DNA of 56,918 nt from Lachnospiraceae bacterium. Lineage in GTDB: Bacteria; Bacillota; Clostridia; Lachnospirales; Lachnospiraceae. A program made the translations under genes and the position numbers. Numbering within the stretch: the stretch's first letter is position 1; every line of letters begins with the position of its first letter. The notes beneath the pieces are model-generated. The model had not been told where the DNA came from. It saw nothing but the letters and a program-made list of their open reading frames with translations, and searched no databases. The DNA lies in the NCBI GenBank assembly GCA_014804355.1, contig JAAUZY010000015.1, forward strand, positions 1 to 56,918. Reading direction: 5' to 3'. Positions 1-7,987 of the stretch are shown in pieces.

Positions 1-348
1 TATGACATAGCTGTTGCAAATAAAAATAATATGGTTATTGATTCAGAACTTCATAAACTAGAATTAAAAAATGAAAGTCAAGACGATTTGCTTGCAACAA
101 AGGAATCCTTAAATGCTGAAATCTCCAGAGCAACATCTGCTGAAAATGAATTGTCTAATGATATAACAAATGAAATTAACAGAGCGATTATGGCTGAAGA
201 TATTATTAACGAGGATTTAACCAATCATGAATCTTCTACTTCTGCTCATATCGACATACGGAATCTTATTTCAGATCTTACAACAAGACTTGATTCACTG
301 GCTGATAGCGTTGAATTGCTCAGGGAAGATGTAGAGTCATTAAAATAA
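1..348 (+). CDS. Phage tail fibre-like coiled-coil protein, 3' end
   Basis: The reading frame is open to the first base of the window, so this is the C-terminal 115 residues of a longer protein. The visible part is almost all helical, with two degenerate repeats of an AEI-RA--AE--L-NDI pattern followed by a heptad-like C-terminus (ISDLTTRLDSLADSV). Such stalk repeats are typical of trimeric tail fibres and baseplate appendages of phages and tailocins. It sits just upstream of a tandem pair of small proteins and a second tail-like protein on the same strand, so it is probably part of a tail module. Function is inferred from repeat style and context; there is no receptor-binding head in the visible part. 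Confidence 0.6.
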   Translation, partial: YDIAVANKNNMVIDSELHKLELKNESQDDLLATKESLNAEISRATSAENELSNDITNEINRAIMAEDIINEDLTNHESSTSAHIDIRNLISDLTTRLDSLADSVELLREDVESLK

Positions 349-392
349 GAACAAGCTATAAAAGATGATAGATCATAGATAGAGGTGAAATA

Positions 393-719
393 ATGTCACA
401 GTATGAGAATGAATTTAGTAGTTTTCCGCAAAAACTTATAACTCTGCATAATTTTAAAGACGTAGATGATAATATAGCAAGTGTTATAAATCAAATCAAT
501 ATTCTCCGCTCACAAGGATTATACAATCAAGCTGCACGTATTATTGAAAATAATAAAGATATTTTATCTCAATATGTTGTGGATGCAGTAACATTTCGTA
601 CATGGGAGGAAGAAATCTATAATACACAAAAATATGCCAAGGCACAACAACAGGTTATATTCTTTGAGGATGAGGAACCTGAATACTGCCTTGAAGATGA
701 TGTTTGGTTAGGAGTGTGA
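393..719 (+). CDS. Phage tail-region small protein, paralogue A
   Basis: This 108-residue acidic protein starts at ATG 393 behind the ribosome binding site GAGGTG. I do not recognise a named family. Its centre (INILRSQGLYNQAARIIENNKDIL, about residues 35-60) is clearly related to the centre of the next gene: both share I--L-SQG-Y--A---I---KDI followed by IYN-QK, and both end in an acidic stretch with an aromatic C-terminus (DDVWLGV here, EGMFWI next). The two genes are therefore a tandem duplication. Their position between two tail-like genes suggests a tail accessory or assembly role, which is inference only. Confidence 0.6.
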   Translation: MSQYENEFSSFPQKLITLHNFKDVDDNIASVINQINILRSQGLYNQAARIIENNKDILSQYVVDAVTFRTWEEEIYNTQKYAKAQQQVIFFEDEEPEYCLEDDVWLGV

Positions 720-725
720 TCTAAA

Positions 726-1067
726 ATGCTATGTAATACGGTTTCTCACTATCCAGATGGTGTAGATCCAATGATATTTTTTCAAGATATTAGCCTTGAT
801 AAAATAGATATAATGAATACATACAACCAATTGATTTCTCAAGGCAAATATATCGAAGCAAATAAATTTATAAGTCAGCAAAAAGATATTTGTGGATATT
901 TTGCTGACTTTTTCAATGCTATTGAAAATAGAATTTATAACTTACAAAAACATTTACTTGACAAACCTCCAAAAGAGAATCCATTTATTTCACATAAAAT
1001 ATTGGATACGGAATTGGAGGAACTGTCTGATGAATTACCTATAGAGGAAGGTATGTTTTGGATATAG
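726..1067 (+). CDS. Phage tail-region small protein, paralogue B
   Basis: This 113-residue protein begins 6 bases after paralogue A ends, and its probable ribosome binding site (AGGAG) lies inside the end of that gene, so the two are translationally linked. It shares the pattern NQLISQGKY-EA-KFI and the IYNLQK segment with its neighbour but has diverged over the rest. No membrane segment, signal peptide or catalytic motif is visible. A perfect hairpin terminator follows 34 bases downstream and ends this transcription unit. Function unknown; a tail-module accessory role is suggested by context. Confidence 0.6.
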   Translation: MLCNTVSHYPDGVDPMIFFQDISLDKIDIMNTYNQLISQGKYIEANKFISQQKDICGYFADFFNAIENRIYNLQKHLLDKPPKENPFISHKILDTELEELSDELPIEEGMFWI

Positions 1068-1101
1068 ATTAACCCAGATCATAAATACAGTAACATTACT
1101 A

Positions 1102-1130
1102 GCACACCATATGGTGTGCGTTTTTATTTA
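1102..1130 (+). terminator. Rho-independent terminator after the small-protein pair
   Basis: The arms GCACACCAT and ATGGTGTGC form a perfect 18-base palindrome at 1102-1119, followed by GTTTTTATTT. The ribosome binding site of the next gene (AGGAGG, 1130-1135) lies directly after it. Confidence 0.8.
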
Positions 1131-1146
1131 GGAGGATATTTAAATA

Positions 1147-1815
1147 ATGGGCATTAATGAAAAGATAATAACTGGCAGGAAATGGAGAAGATTAATTGAT
1201 AAAGATTCTAAACTATGGCAATTAATTTCGTGGTGGACAAAAGCGTCAGATGTGGAATTTGATGATGGAAAAACTGCTGAAGAAAAAGTCGGAAATATCA
1301 ACGGGATAACATCTGATATAGAAGATGACAGTGAAGATATTGCCGCATCAATGAAAGTTATTTCTGATTTAAAACAGTCTTTCCAGGATGGTGTAAATAG
1401 CATATATGAATTATTAACTAAGCTCGGATTTACACCAGACTCAAAGAGCTTAGATGATATATTAAATAGTATAAAAGAAATGCATAAAAACAGGTTTGAA
1501 GAAGGTATATCAAAAGCTGAGGGTACTTTAACTCTTAAACTAACAGCAAGACAAAAGTTTAGGCAAAGTACCATAGCTTCATATCTTGGAAATAAAGATA
1601 CAAGTGAATATAAATCAGCAAATGTAAAAATAAGCATTAGCAATGGTTCTGCTAAAATAATATCAGCAACCAAAAGTGTAGAAACGGCTGACTGGTTATC
1701 TGACGGAATTAATAACAATTTTTATGCTGTTGCTACTATCGAGAGTGCAGTTAAATTTGAGCCTTCTGAATATTTAGCGCCAGACCCGAACGCGCCAAAC
1801 CTTTCAACATATTAA
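1147..1815 (+). CDS. Phage tail/baseplate-like protein
   Basis: This 222-residue protein starts at ATG 1147, 11 bases after AGGAGG. The N-terminal part carries WWTKASDVEFDDGKTAEEK (about residues 29-47), a signature I associate with the N-termini of clostridial tail and baseplate appendage proteins. Residues 55-120 look helical, and the C-terminal 100 residues are rich in Ser, Lys and beta-branched residues, as in small beta-sandwich heads. It ends in a Pro/Asn-rich tail (DPNAPNLSTY). A strong terminator follows, so it is the last plus-strand gene of this phage-like module. Tail-fibre or receptor-binding function is inferred. Confidence 0.6.
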   Translation: MGINEKIITGRKWRRLIDKDSKLWQLISWWTKASDVEFDDGKTAEEKVGNINGITSDIEDDSEDIAASMKVISDLKQSFQDGVNSIYELLTKLGFTPDSKSLDDILNSIKEMHKNRFEEGISKAEGTLTLKLTARQKFRQSTIASYLGNKDTSEYKSANVKISISNGSAKIISATKSVETADWLSDGINNNFYAVATIESAVKFEPSEYLAPDPNAPNLSTY

Positions 1816-1832
1816 ACCAATCCATATTAAAC

Positions 1833-1872
1833 AGGGACAGTTGAGTTCGCCACTCTCCTGTCCCTATTTTTT
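1833..1872 (+). terminator. Terminator of the phage tail module
   Basis: AGGGACAG (1833-1840) pairs with CTGTCCCT (1858-1865). An inner GAGT/ACTC stem (1843-1846, 1852-1855) extends the hairpin, and ATTTTTT follows. It separates the plus-strand tail genes from the convergent minus-strand gene that ends at 1871. Confidence 0.8.
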
Positions 1873-2110
1873 ACGCCATAACCTCTTCATGCTCTGCCAC
1901 ATATTGCTGCAATACTTCTGTCGCTTCGTATACGTCCAAATTAGACGTTTTAATGAAATCGTAAAGAGTTTCTACCTCTTTCTGCTTTTGCTCGCTTAAT
2001 AAGGCCTCCAGCTCTTCTCTCTCGTGCTCTATGCGCGTTTCTAATGCGTCTATGATCTCCTGCTTCTGCTGAATCTTTTCTTCGATAGACTTTCTCTGAC
2101 CTCTTGCCAT
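1871..2110 (-). CDS. Small coiled-coil protein of mobile-element type
   Basis: This 79-residue protein has a clear ribosome binding site (GGAGG, 7 bases before the ATG). It starts with a basic MARGQRKSIEEKI segment and continues as one long amphipathic helix (EEKIQQKQEIIDALETRI), then a short helical C-terminus. Proteins with this start and architecture are frequent, unnamed cargo of Lachnospiraceae prophages and conjugative elements. No DNA-binding fold can be assigned. It lies convergent to the tail genes and next to a 51-residue gene on the same strand, consistent with the edge of a prophage. Confidence 0.65.
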   Translation of the reverse strand: MARGQRKSIEEKIQQKQEIIDALETRIEHEREELEALLSEQKQKEVETLYDFIKTSNLDVYEATEVLQQYVAEHEEVMA

Positions 2111-2164
2111 ATTTTACCTCCAAAATAGTGTAATCTATTAGAGTATATGGACAAGTTAAAGATT

Positions 2165-2320
2165 TTATTCATCTACATTGGAATTATGCATATCAAAATC
2201 TATCGTATCGCCTTCTTGTATATCTCCCGTAAACCATCTGCGGGCAATGTCTATAATACTTCCATTATCAAGCTGGCAGTTCACTATTTCGCTTTCAATA
2301 CGTAAGATTGTAAGTTTCAT
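2165..2320 (-). CDS. 51-residue DUF3006-like protein
   Basis: This gene is short, but it has a good ribosome binding site (GAGGAAAT before the ATG at 2320) and a complete frame ending in TAA. The protein begins MKLTILRIESEIVNCQLDNG and continues through a T-GDIQEGDTIDFD segment. This resembles the small beta-barrel DUF3006 family, whose members start with an '-RIE---A-CE-DDG' strand pair and carry an EGD turn. Its role is unknown; such proteins often accompany mobile elements or competence-related hydrolases. It is upstream of, and on the same strand as, the coiled-coil gene, with 54 bases between them. Confidence 0.55.
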   Translation of the reverse strand: MKLTILRIESEIVNCQLDNGSIIDIARRWFTGDIQEGDTIDFDMHNSNVDE

Positions 2321-2440
2321 AATTTCCTCTTGTTATATAAAGATTATAAACATGATTTATACTCAAAAATAGTTTTGGATAAAAAGCATATATATAATAC
2401 ATCATATTTATAAATATTTAAAAAAGAAAGGGCTTGATCT

Positions 2441-2484
2441 TTTTGCACCAATTTTTAATTTTTTGCACCAATTTGACACCAATA
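2441..2484. other. TTGGTG repeats, possible prophage attachment region
   Basis: On the minus strand three TTGGTG units occur in 42 bases (TTGGTGTCAAA, TTGGTGCAAAA, TTGGTGCAAAA). In one minus frame this reads SIGVKLVQ...NWCKK before a stop, which resembles the extreme C-terminus of phage-type tyrosine integrases, whose genes often overlap the attachment core. Phage-like genes lie on one side and core rny on the other. The other end of the element is outside the window, so this is only a candidate. Confidence 0.3.
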
Positions 2485-2520
2485 GAGTCATATAGAATAG
2501 TATAATTCAGGATATTATAG

Positions 2521-2574
2521 TAAATATAAAAATAAGGAAAGTCCTGAAAACACTACATTCTCAATACTTTCCTT
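2521..2574 (-). terminator. Terminator of rny
   Basis: On the minus strand AAGGAAAGT pairs with ACTTTCCTT (2566-2574 with 2534-2542) across a 23-base loop, followed by ATTTTTATATTT. It lies 22 bases beyond the rny stop codon. Confidence 0.55.
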
Positions 2575-2595
2575 ACCTTATTTTTTACACTATCC

Positions 2596-4143
2596 CTATT
2601 TAGCATAGTCAATGACACGGCTCTCGCGGATCACATTTATTTTGATCTGTCCGGGATATTCTAACTCAGCTTCAATCTGTTTAGAAATATCTCTCGCAAG
2701 TAATACCATATCAGAATCGTTAATCTGTTCCGGAACTACCATAACACGAATCTCTCTACCTGCCTGAATAGCAAAAGATTTATCAACACCTTTGAAATTG
2801 TTTGTAATGTCTTCTAATTGTTTTAGTCTTGTTGTATATGTTTCTAATGTTTCTCTTCTCGCACCCGGTCTTGCAGCAGAAATCGTATCCGCAGCCTGTA
2901 CAAGACATGCGATCAGAGACTGAGGCTCAACATCCCCGTGATGAGACTCTACCGCATTGATCACTGTCGGAGACTCTTTGTATTTTCTGCAAAGTTCCAC
3001 GCCGAGCTGGATATGCGAACCTTCCATCTCATGGTCAACAGCCTTACCGATATCATGCAGTAAACCTGCACGCTTCGCCATTCTGACATCCAATCCCATC
3101 TCAGCGGCAAGCAAGCCGGATAACTGAGCAACTTCGATCGAATGCTTTAATGCGTTCTGACCATAACTGGTTCTGAATTTCATCTTACCGAGTAATCTTA
3201 CGAGTTCAGGGTGAATGCCATGTACACCTACCTCCAGAGTAGCCGCTTCACCTTCCTCTTTGATCATTACTTCTACTTCTTTCTGCGCCTTCTCAACCAT
3301 CTCTTCGATTCTGGCGGGATGAATACGTCCATCCACGATCAGTTTCTCAAGCGCGATCCTTGCCACTTCCCTGCGGATCGGATCAAATCCGGATAAAATA
3401 ACTGCTTCCGGCGTATCATCAATGATCAGATCAACACCCGTCATCGTCTCAAGAGTTCTGATGTTACGTCCCTCTCTACCGATGATTCTGCCTTTCATCT
3501 CATCATTAGGAAGCTGCACGACAGATATGGTTGTCTCGGATACATGGTCTGCGGCACATTTCTGGATTGCCGTGACTACATACTCTTTAGCCTTCTTATC
3601 TGCCTCTTCCTTTGCCCTGCTCTCAATCTCTTTGATCATGACAGCAGTCTCATGTTTCACTTCATCTTCAACAATTTTCAACAAATAATCTTTTGCTTGT
3701 TCGGAGGTCAATCCTGAGATTCGTTCTAGTTCCTGTAATCTCTGCTCGTTAAGTTTGGAAATTTCTTCGCGCTGTTTAGCCAGAGCTTCTTCCCTCTGTG
3801 CCAAACTTGCTTCCTTCTTCTCGATAGCATCGGCTTTCTTGTCGATGTTCTCTTCCTTCTGCTGCACGCGCCGTTCATAACGCTGCGCCTCCGCACGACG
3901 TTCCTTGATCTCCTTGTCGAGTTCGTTCTTGGTACGAATGGACTCTTCCTTGACCTCAAGCAATGACTCGCGCTTCTTCGCTTCAGCAGTTTTGAGAGCT
4001 TCGTCAATAATCTCTCTGGCTTTCTCATCCGCATTGCCGATCGTGGCTTCCACAACCTTCTTACGATAGTTGATGGCAACCAAGGCAGATACCGGAATCG
4101 AAATCACCAGTGTGATGACTACCGCTAACACAACTTGCCACAT
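2596..4143 (-). CDS. rny: Ribonuclease Y
   Basis: This is a membrane-anchored endoribonuclease that starts mRNA decay and organises the RNA degradosome in Firmicutes. The 515-residue length is typical. It has one N-terminal membrane helix (about residues 3-25), a long charged coiled coil (30-200), a KH RNA-binding domain with [12 protein letters not shown] (about 218-229), and an HD phosphohydrolase domain with the [10 protein letters not shown] metal-binding motif near residue 362. The start is supported by AAGGAGG seven bases upstream. It follows recA and recX on the same strand, the common clostridial order, but with a 117-base gap, so it probably has its own promoter. Confidence 0.97.
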   Translation of the reverse strand: MWQVVLAVVITLVISIPVSALVAINYRKKVVEATIGNADEKAREIIDEALKTAEAKKRESLLEVKEESIRTKNELDKEIKERRAEAQRYERRVQQKEENIDKKADAIEKKEASLAQREEALAKQREEISKLNEQRLQELERISGLTSEQAKDYLLKIVEDEVKHETAVMIKEIESRAKEEADKKAKEYVVTAIQKCAADHVSETTISVVQLPNDEMKGRIIGREGRNIRTLETMTGVDLIIDDTPEAVILSGFDPIRREVARIALEKLIVDGRIHPARIEEMVEKAQKEVEVMIKEEGEAATLEVGVHGIHPELVRLLGKMKFRTSYGQNALKHSIEVAQLSGLLAAEMGLDVRMAKRAGLLHDIGKAVDHEMEGSHIQLGVELCRKYKESPTVINAVESHHGDVEPQSLIACLVQAADTISAARPGARRETLETYTTRLKQLEDITNNFKGVDKSFAIQAGREIRVMVVPEQINDSDMVLLARDISKQIEAELEYPGQIKINVIRESRVIDYAK

Positions 4144-4190
4144 TACAGGAGCACCTCCTTATTTAGTTTTCATTGTACATAATCTATTCT

Positions 4191-4231
4191 AGAATGTTTA
4201 AGCTGTATCAGCATTTATATATAAACATTCT
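4191..4231. repeat. Inverted repeat upstream of rny
   Basis: AGAATGTTTA and TAAACATTCT form perfect 10-base arms (4191-4200, 4222-4231) between recX and rny. It lacks a clear T-tract, so it may be a weak recX terminator, a leader structure of the rny mRNA, or a binding site. A possible rny promoter (TTGAAG, 18 bases, TATAGA) overlaps its upstream arm. Confidence 0.45.
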
Positions 4232-4260
4232 ATACTAAGCAAAATTACAACACTTCAATT

Positions 4261-4890
4261 CTATACTGAATTTGATGTTATGTCAAGTAAAAGTGCTTTG
4301 CTGATTATGTCATGTCGAAAACCTCTCCGATAAAGGAAACCGTACATTTTCTGCTGTTCCTGTCCTGTGGCAGTATCCGCGCAATATTTTTTCTTTCTGA
4401 GCAGATCACATGCCAGAGCCAATTCGTCCTGCTTCACACCCAGATCATCTAATTCTTCAAATGCCTCTCTGATTATCTCTTTTCCAATCCCTTTTCTCAT
4501 CAGATCGTTCTCTATGCGGGTTCTGCTCTTGGAGGCAAGATTATATTCAATAAAATCTCTGGCATAGCGTTTGTCATCAATATAACCGTAAGACTCTACG
4601 TATGCGATCGCTTCTTCAATACATTCCTGCGGATAATCACCCTGCTCCAATTTATCCGCCAACTGCCTGCGGGTATAATCCCGGGATTGCAATAAATTCA
4701 TGCTGCGCAGTTTCGCCCGCTTCGGCAGGATCTCTGTCATGATCTCCCGATAACTTTCCTCGGGAAGCTCTTGATCGACTTTAATCTGAAACCGTCGCAG
4801 TTCGCCTTTGTAGAGTACGAAGGCGAACTGCCCGTCTAAGTAAACACGACAGCGCGACTTCGACACTTCGGATATTTGTGTTACAAGCAT
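4261..4890 (-). CDS. recX: RecX regulatory protein
   Basis: RecX binds the RecA filament and inhibits or tunes its recombinase and coprotease activity. The frame opens further upstream, but ATG 4890 (MLVTQISEVSKSRCRV) has a GGAG 7 bases before it and gives a typical 209-residue protein. Three-helix RecX repeats are visible, including LQSRDYTRRQLADKLEQGDYP and YIDDKRYARDFIEYNLASKS. It lies 63 bases downstream of recA on the same strand and is probably co-transcribed from the SOS-controlled recA promoter. Confidence 0.92.
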   Translation of the reverse strand: MLVTQISEVSKSRCRVYLDGQFAFVLYKGELRRFQIKVDQELPEESYREIMTEILPKRAKLRSMNLLQSRDYTRRQLADKLEQGDYPQECIEEAIAYVESYGYIDDKRYARDFIEYNLASKSRTRIENDLMRKGIGKEIIREAFEELDDLGVKQDELALACDLLRKKKYCADTATGQEQQKMYGFLYRRGFRHDIISKALLLDITSNSV

Positions 4891-4953
4891 GATAATTCTC
4901 CGTTTACATTGAGCTCCTGCATTCTTATATGAATACAATTTCCATCACTGTCA

Positions 4954-6027
4954 TTATTTAGCAGTTTTTTCTTTCTCTTTATCGGTCTTCTTCTCTGCTT
5001 CCGCCGTCGGTACGTTCTCTTCCGCTTTGTCAGTATCCAGATTAAACAGCTCCCTTACCTTGCGCTCTACCTCCGTACATACCGCCGGATTATCCCGCAA
5101 ATACTGCTTTGCATTCTCCCTGCCCTGTCCGATCTTATTACCCTCATAGGCATACCATGCACCGCTCTTATTGACAATATTGTTCTCCGCAGCGAGATCC
5201 AGAATATCACCGACCACGGAAATTCCCTCGCCGAACATGATATCAAACTCCGCTTCCTTAAAAGGCGGCGCAATCTTGTTCTTAACCACCTTCACCCTCG
5301 TTCTGTTACCGATCACCTCTCCGCCCTGCTTCAGGGATTCGATCCTTCTGACATCCAGACGTACGGACGAGTAGAATTTCAGTGCGCGTCCACCGGTAGT
5401 CGTCTCCGGATTACCGAACATAATGCCGACCTTCTCACGCAGCTGATTGATAAACACCACGGTACAGTTAGACTTGCTGATCACCGCAGTCAGCTTACGA
5501 AGTGCCTGAGACATCAAACGCGCCTGCAGTCCGACATGACTGTCTCCCATGTCGCCGTCAATCTCCGCCTTCGGAACCAATGCGGCAACCGAGTCCACTA
5601 CAATAATGTCCACCGCACCGGAACGCACCATAGTCTCTGTAATCTCTAACGCCTGCTCGCCGCAGTCCGGCTGAGATATATATAAGTTATCAATATCCAC
5701 ACCGATATTCTTCGCATATACCGGATCCAGTGCATGTTCTGCATCGATGAATCCCGCAATACCGCCGCGCTTCTGTACTTCCGCAATCATATGTAATGTC
5801 ACGGTAGTCTTACCGCTGGACTCCGGTCCGTAGATCTCCACAATCCTTCCCTTCGGGATGCCGCCGAGTCCCAATGCCAGGTCAAGGCTCAGGGAACCTG
5901 TCGGAATCGTCTCCACATTCATCTGTACGGAAGGATCACCCAATTTCATGACGGCGCCCTTACCAAACTGCCTCTCTATCTGTCCTAACGCTGCATCCAA
6001 TGCTTTTAATTTCTCATCTCTTTCCAT
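4954..6027 (-). CDS. recA: Recombinase RecA
   Basis: RecA is the ATP-dependent strand-exchange protein and the coprotease that triggers LexA self-cleavage. The start at ATG 6027 ([14 protein letters not shown]) is preceded by AAAGGAG; an in-frame ATG seven codons upstream has no such site. Walker A GPESSGKT is at residues 67-74. The MAW signature [14 protein letters not shown] and the DNA-binding loop around [19 protein letters not shown] are intact. The C-terminus is the usual Lys/Glu-rich tail. Full length is 357 residues. Two LexA-like boxes lie in the promoter and 5' leader. Confidence 0.98.
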   Translation of the reverse strand: MERDEKLKALDAALGQIERQFGKGAVMKLGDPSVQMNVETIPTGSLSLDLALGLGGIPKGRIVEIYGPESSGKTTVTLHMIAEVQKRGGIAGFIDAEHALDPVYAKNIGVDIDNLYISQPDCGEQALEITETMVRSGAVDIIVVDSVAALVPKAEIDGDMGDSHVGLQARLMSQALRKLTAVISKSNCTVVFINQLREKVGIMFGNPETTTGGRALKFYSSVRLDVRRIESLKQGGEVIGNRTRVKVVKNKIAPPFKEAEFDIMFGEGISVVGDILDLAAENNIVNKSGAWYAYEGNKIGQGRENAKQYLRDNPAVCTEVERKVRELFNLDTDKAEENVPTAEAEKKTDKEKEKTAK

Positions 6028-6048
6028 GTTCTGCTCTCCTTTTCTCAT

Positions 6049-6062
6049 AGAACATCTGTTCT
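6049..6062. promoter_or_regulatory. LexA/DinR box, proximal
   Basis: The 14-base near-palindrome AGAACATCTGTTCT matches the Gram-positive SOS consensus CGAAC-N4-GTTCG apart from its outer bases. It lies in the start of the recA transcript, just before the ribosome binding site. Confidence 0.8.
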
Positions 6063-6068
6063 GATACC

Positions 6069-6097
6069 AGAATAAAACAGATGTTCGATTTTGTCAA
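6069..6097 (-). promoter_or_regulatory. recA promoter
   Basis: On the minus strand there is a perfect -35 TTGACA (6092-6097), a 17-base spacer and a -10 TATTCT (6069-6074). The spacer contains the distal LexA box, so bound LexA would block RNA polymerase directly. Confidence 0.88.
6074..6087. promoter_or_regulatory. LexA/DinR box, distal
   Basis: On the minus strand CGAACATCTGTTTT has one perfect half-site (CGAAC) and one degenerate half-site. It lies between the -35 and -10 of recA, with its centre 25 bases from the proximal box centre. Confidence 0.75.
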
Positions 6098-6188
6098 TCA
6101 CATTTTTAAAAACTATAGTCTGATTCTAACACCTTATATGTCCAATAAATGACACTTCATCCCTCCTTTTCCCAAAAGTAAATTCCTA

Positions 6189-6233
6189 CGGAATTAACTT
6201 TGCGAGATTTGCCTGCGGCAAACTCGAATTCCG
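6189..6233. repeat. Nested inverted repeat in the recA upstream region
   Basis: The outer arms CGGAATT/AATTCCG enclose an inner stem CGAG-A-TTTGCC / GGCAAACTCG with a TGC loop. No T-tract follows on either strand, so it is not an obvious terminator. The rest of the 340-base recA upstream region (6098-6370) holds nothing else I can assign. A dispersed palindromic repeat is possible. Confidence 0.5.
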
Positions 6234-6370
6234 ACAAGTCACTTCCTTTGTTTTAATGAATAATGGAAATCGTGGCGAAATGCCTGACATGCATAGCAGA
6301 ATTCCATTTGTTCGGATGAAGACAGTCTATCAGAAATAAGTGCGGTGTGCAATATGTTTTACAGAAAAAT

Positions 6371-6904
6371 TTAAATATCCGCGATATAACTCTTTGTTAA
6401 TTCCATCACCTTCTGCAAAATACAAAGACTTCTCATCGTATCATCTTTTTGTTCCAGTGAATGATCGACACCTTCTATGACATGTAACGGCAGGTTATGT
6501 TCTCTGCATTTAGTAGTAACAACCGCAGTCTCCACCCAGGAATCCGCGGTGCCGTGAAAAACGAGACCGGCCTGGGGAGCGAACTCAAAAGTCTGCGCTA
6601 CCGGCGTATAGTAAACGTTCCTGCAGCTTATTCCGTGTTTCCTGGCATAAGCGGCTGCAACTACCGTACCAATGCTCTTTGACACAAACACAATATCCTC
6701 ATAGCGGCTCCAATCGATCTGTGCCAGAATCTCTTCTGCCTGTGCAAGTGCCTGCGTAAATGCTTCCTCCAATGACCTGCTCAAATTAACGTAATTAACC
6801 CTACATAGTTCATATTGAAGCTGTCCTGCAATCTTTCCGCTGTAATATAACAACGGCTTGTCACAATGATATCCTATTCCCGGAAAAAACACTGCAATCT
6901 TCAT
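6371..6904 (-). CDS. Small alpha/beta hydrolase
   Basis: This protein of about 177 residues starts at MKIAVFFPGIGYHCDKP (ATG 6904, GGTGGAG just upstream); an in-frame ATG further up is possible. It has a likely catalytic triad: the nucleophile Ser in VSKSIGT (the G-x-S-x-G elbow with Ser for the first Gly), an Asp in HGTADSWV, and a His in EGVDHSLE. The family is a compact cytoplasmic alpha/beta hydrolase; the substrate is unknown. It is 74 bases downstream of the choloylglycine hydrolase gene on the same strand and may share its transcript. Confidence 0.75.
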   Translation of the reverse strand: MKIAVFFPGIGYHCDKPLLYYSGKIAGQLQYELCRVNYVNLSRSLEEAFTQALAQAEEILAQIDWSRYEDIVFVSKSIGTVVAAAYARKHGISCRNVYYTPVAQTFEFAPQAGLVFHGTADSWVETAVVTTKCREHNLPLHVIEGVDHSLEQKDDTMRSLCILQKVMELTKSYIADI

Positions 6905-6977
6905 ATCTCCACCCCAGTCTATTCTATGCATTATACCTGATCTGCCGATACGGCCGGCATACAACACATAACTTTTA

Positions 6978-7952
6978 CTAATTTTGCATTCGGATCTGCT
7001 CCTCCTTGATCATCGGATATCTTATGAGCACATTCCCGTCCAGTTCCTCCCTGTGCATGTCTACCGCGGTGATCTGGTGATTATCATAGGAAGTATAATA
7101 GTAAATTCCTTTGTTGGTATTGCAGCATGAAGTATAGATCGTTATCTCATACTTTCCGTCGTCTAATTCGCAGCAGCCGCGCTGTTGATCCACCGCATTA
7201 AGGATATGGAAAAACTGGCTGACACTCTCTGCTTCTCCTTCTCCGGATGTGGAGTTCATCTTCACAAACGCTGCCCTTACAAATCTGGACTGCGACGATA
7301 AATCTCCCGGCAGTCCCAAAGCTCCCATCCCGCGGCTGTACCGTTCTAATTCCAAACCTTTTGCAAAAGTGTTCACGGGTGATTTCACAGAAAGATGCAT
7401 ATAATTGTTCAGTGCAAACATCTGCCGGTCAAAAGGCGGATTGTTCGTCAAAACGCCTACCGGATTGTCATATATCTTTATGCCCTCTTTCACCGCTTCC
7501 ACTGTTATCGCTTCGCTGCTATCCGCAATGATCCAGTGCAGCTGTGCCAGCGGGAGCTTCTCATTAAAAGCGACTTTTGACAGATTCATCTTCTTCACTA
7601 ACGCCCTCGCCTCTTTCACCGTGGCGCACTGACAAAGAATCCATGGAATCACTTCAAACTGGGCAATATTATCCATGCCTTCTTTGCTATCCCAAAAGGC
7701 GGCATTGCCCACAAAATTCAATCCTGCGATCCCCAAGCCCTTCTCGTTGACGGCGTCATAGTATAACGGATAATCTTCCGACACATACGCCATCCCGATC
7801 ATTGCATAATGTGCATTTATATTTCCCGCTTCCCTGAAACAAAACGGATAATTTCTGGGCGTTATGACCACTTCATCACCGTATGAAAATTCATAATCCA
7901 ATGTTCTCCCGAAATAGAAATCCTTCGTCTTATATGTTGCTGCAGTACACAT
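6978..7952 (-). CDS. Choloylglycine hydrolase family (bile salt hydrolase-like)
   Basis: This is an Ntn-type linear amide C-N hydrolase. In this family the initiator Met is removed and Cys2 becomes the catalytic nucleophile. Visible active-site residues are Cys2 (MCTAATY), Arg16 and Asp19 (GRTLDYE), Asn79 in NEKGLGIAGLNF, the Asn of VLTNNPPF, and Arg in SSQSRFVRAA. The segment SYGDEVVITPRNYPF is close to bile salt hydrolases rather than penicillin V acylases. The length of 324 residues fits, and no signal peptide is present, so it is cytoplasmic. It would deconjugate glycine- or taurine-conjugated bile acids; substrate choice cannot be read from sequence alone. Confidence 0.88.
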   Translation of the reverse strand: MCTAATYKTKDFYFGRTLDYEFSYGDEVVITPRNYPFCFREAGNINAHYAMIGMAYVSEDYPLYYDAVNEKGLGIAGLNFVGNAAFWDSKEGMDNIAQFEVIPWILCQCATVKEARALVKKMNLSKVAFNEKLPLAQLHWIIADSSEAITVEAVKEGIKIYDNPVGVLTNNPPFDRQMFALNNYMHLSVKSPVNTFAKGLELERYSRGMGALGLPGDLSSQSRFVRAAFVKMNSTSGEGEAESVSQFFHILNAVDQQRGCCELDDGKYEITIYTSCCNTNKGIYYYTSYDNHQITAVDMHREELDGNVLIRYPMIKEEQIRMQN

Positions 7953-7987
7953 ATCGCTGCGCCCTCCTATATATAAAAATTTTATTT

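Noticed and set aside
2178-2372. 64-residue plus-strand ORF
   Set aside because: It is antisense to the 51-residue DUF3006-like gene, which has a good ribosome binding site, and is Ile/Ser-rich.
6098-6370. Possible small RNA or gene upstream of recA
   Set aside because: Only a nested inverted repeat without T-tract is seen, and no frame with a ribosome binding site is present.
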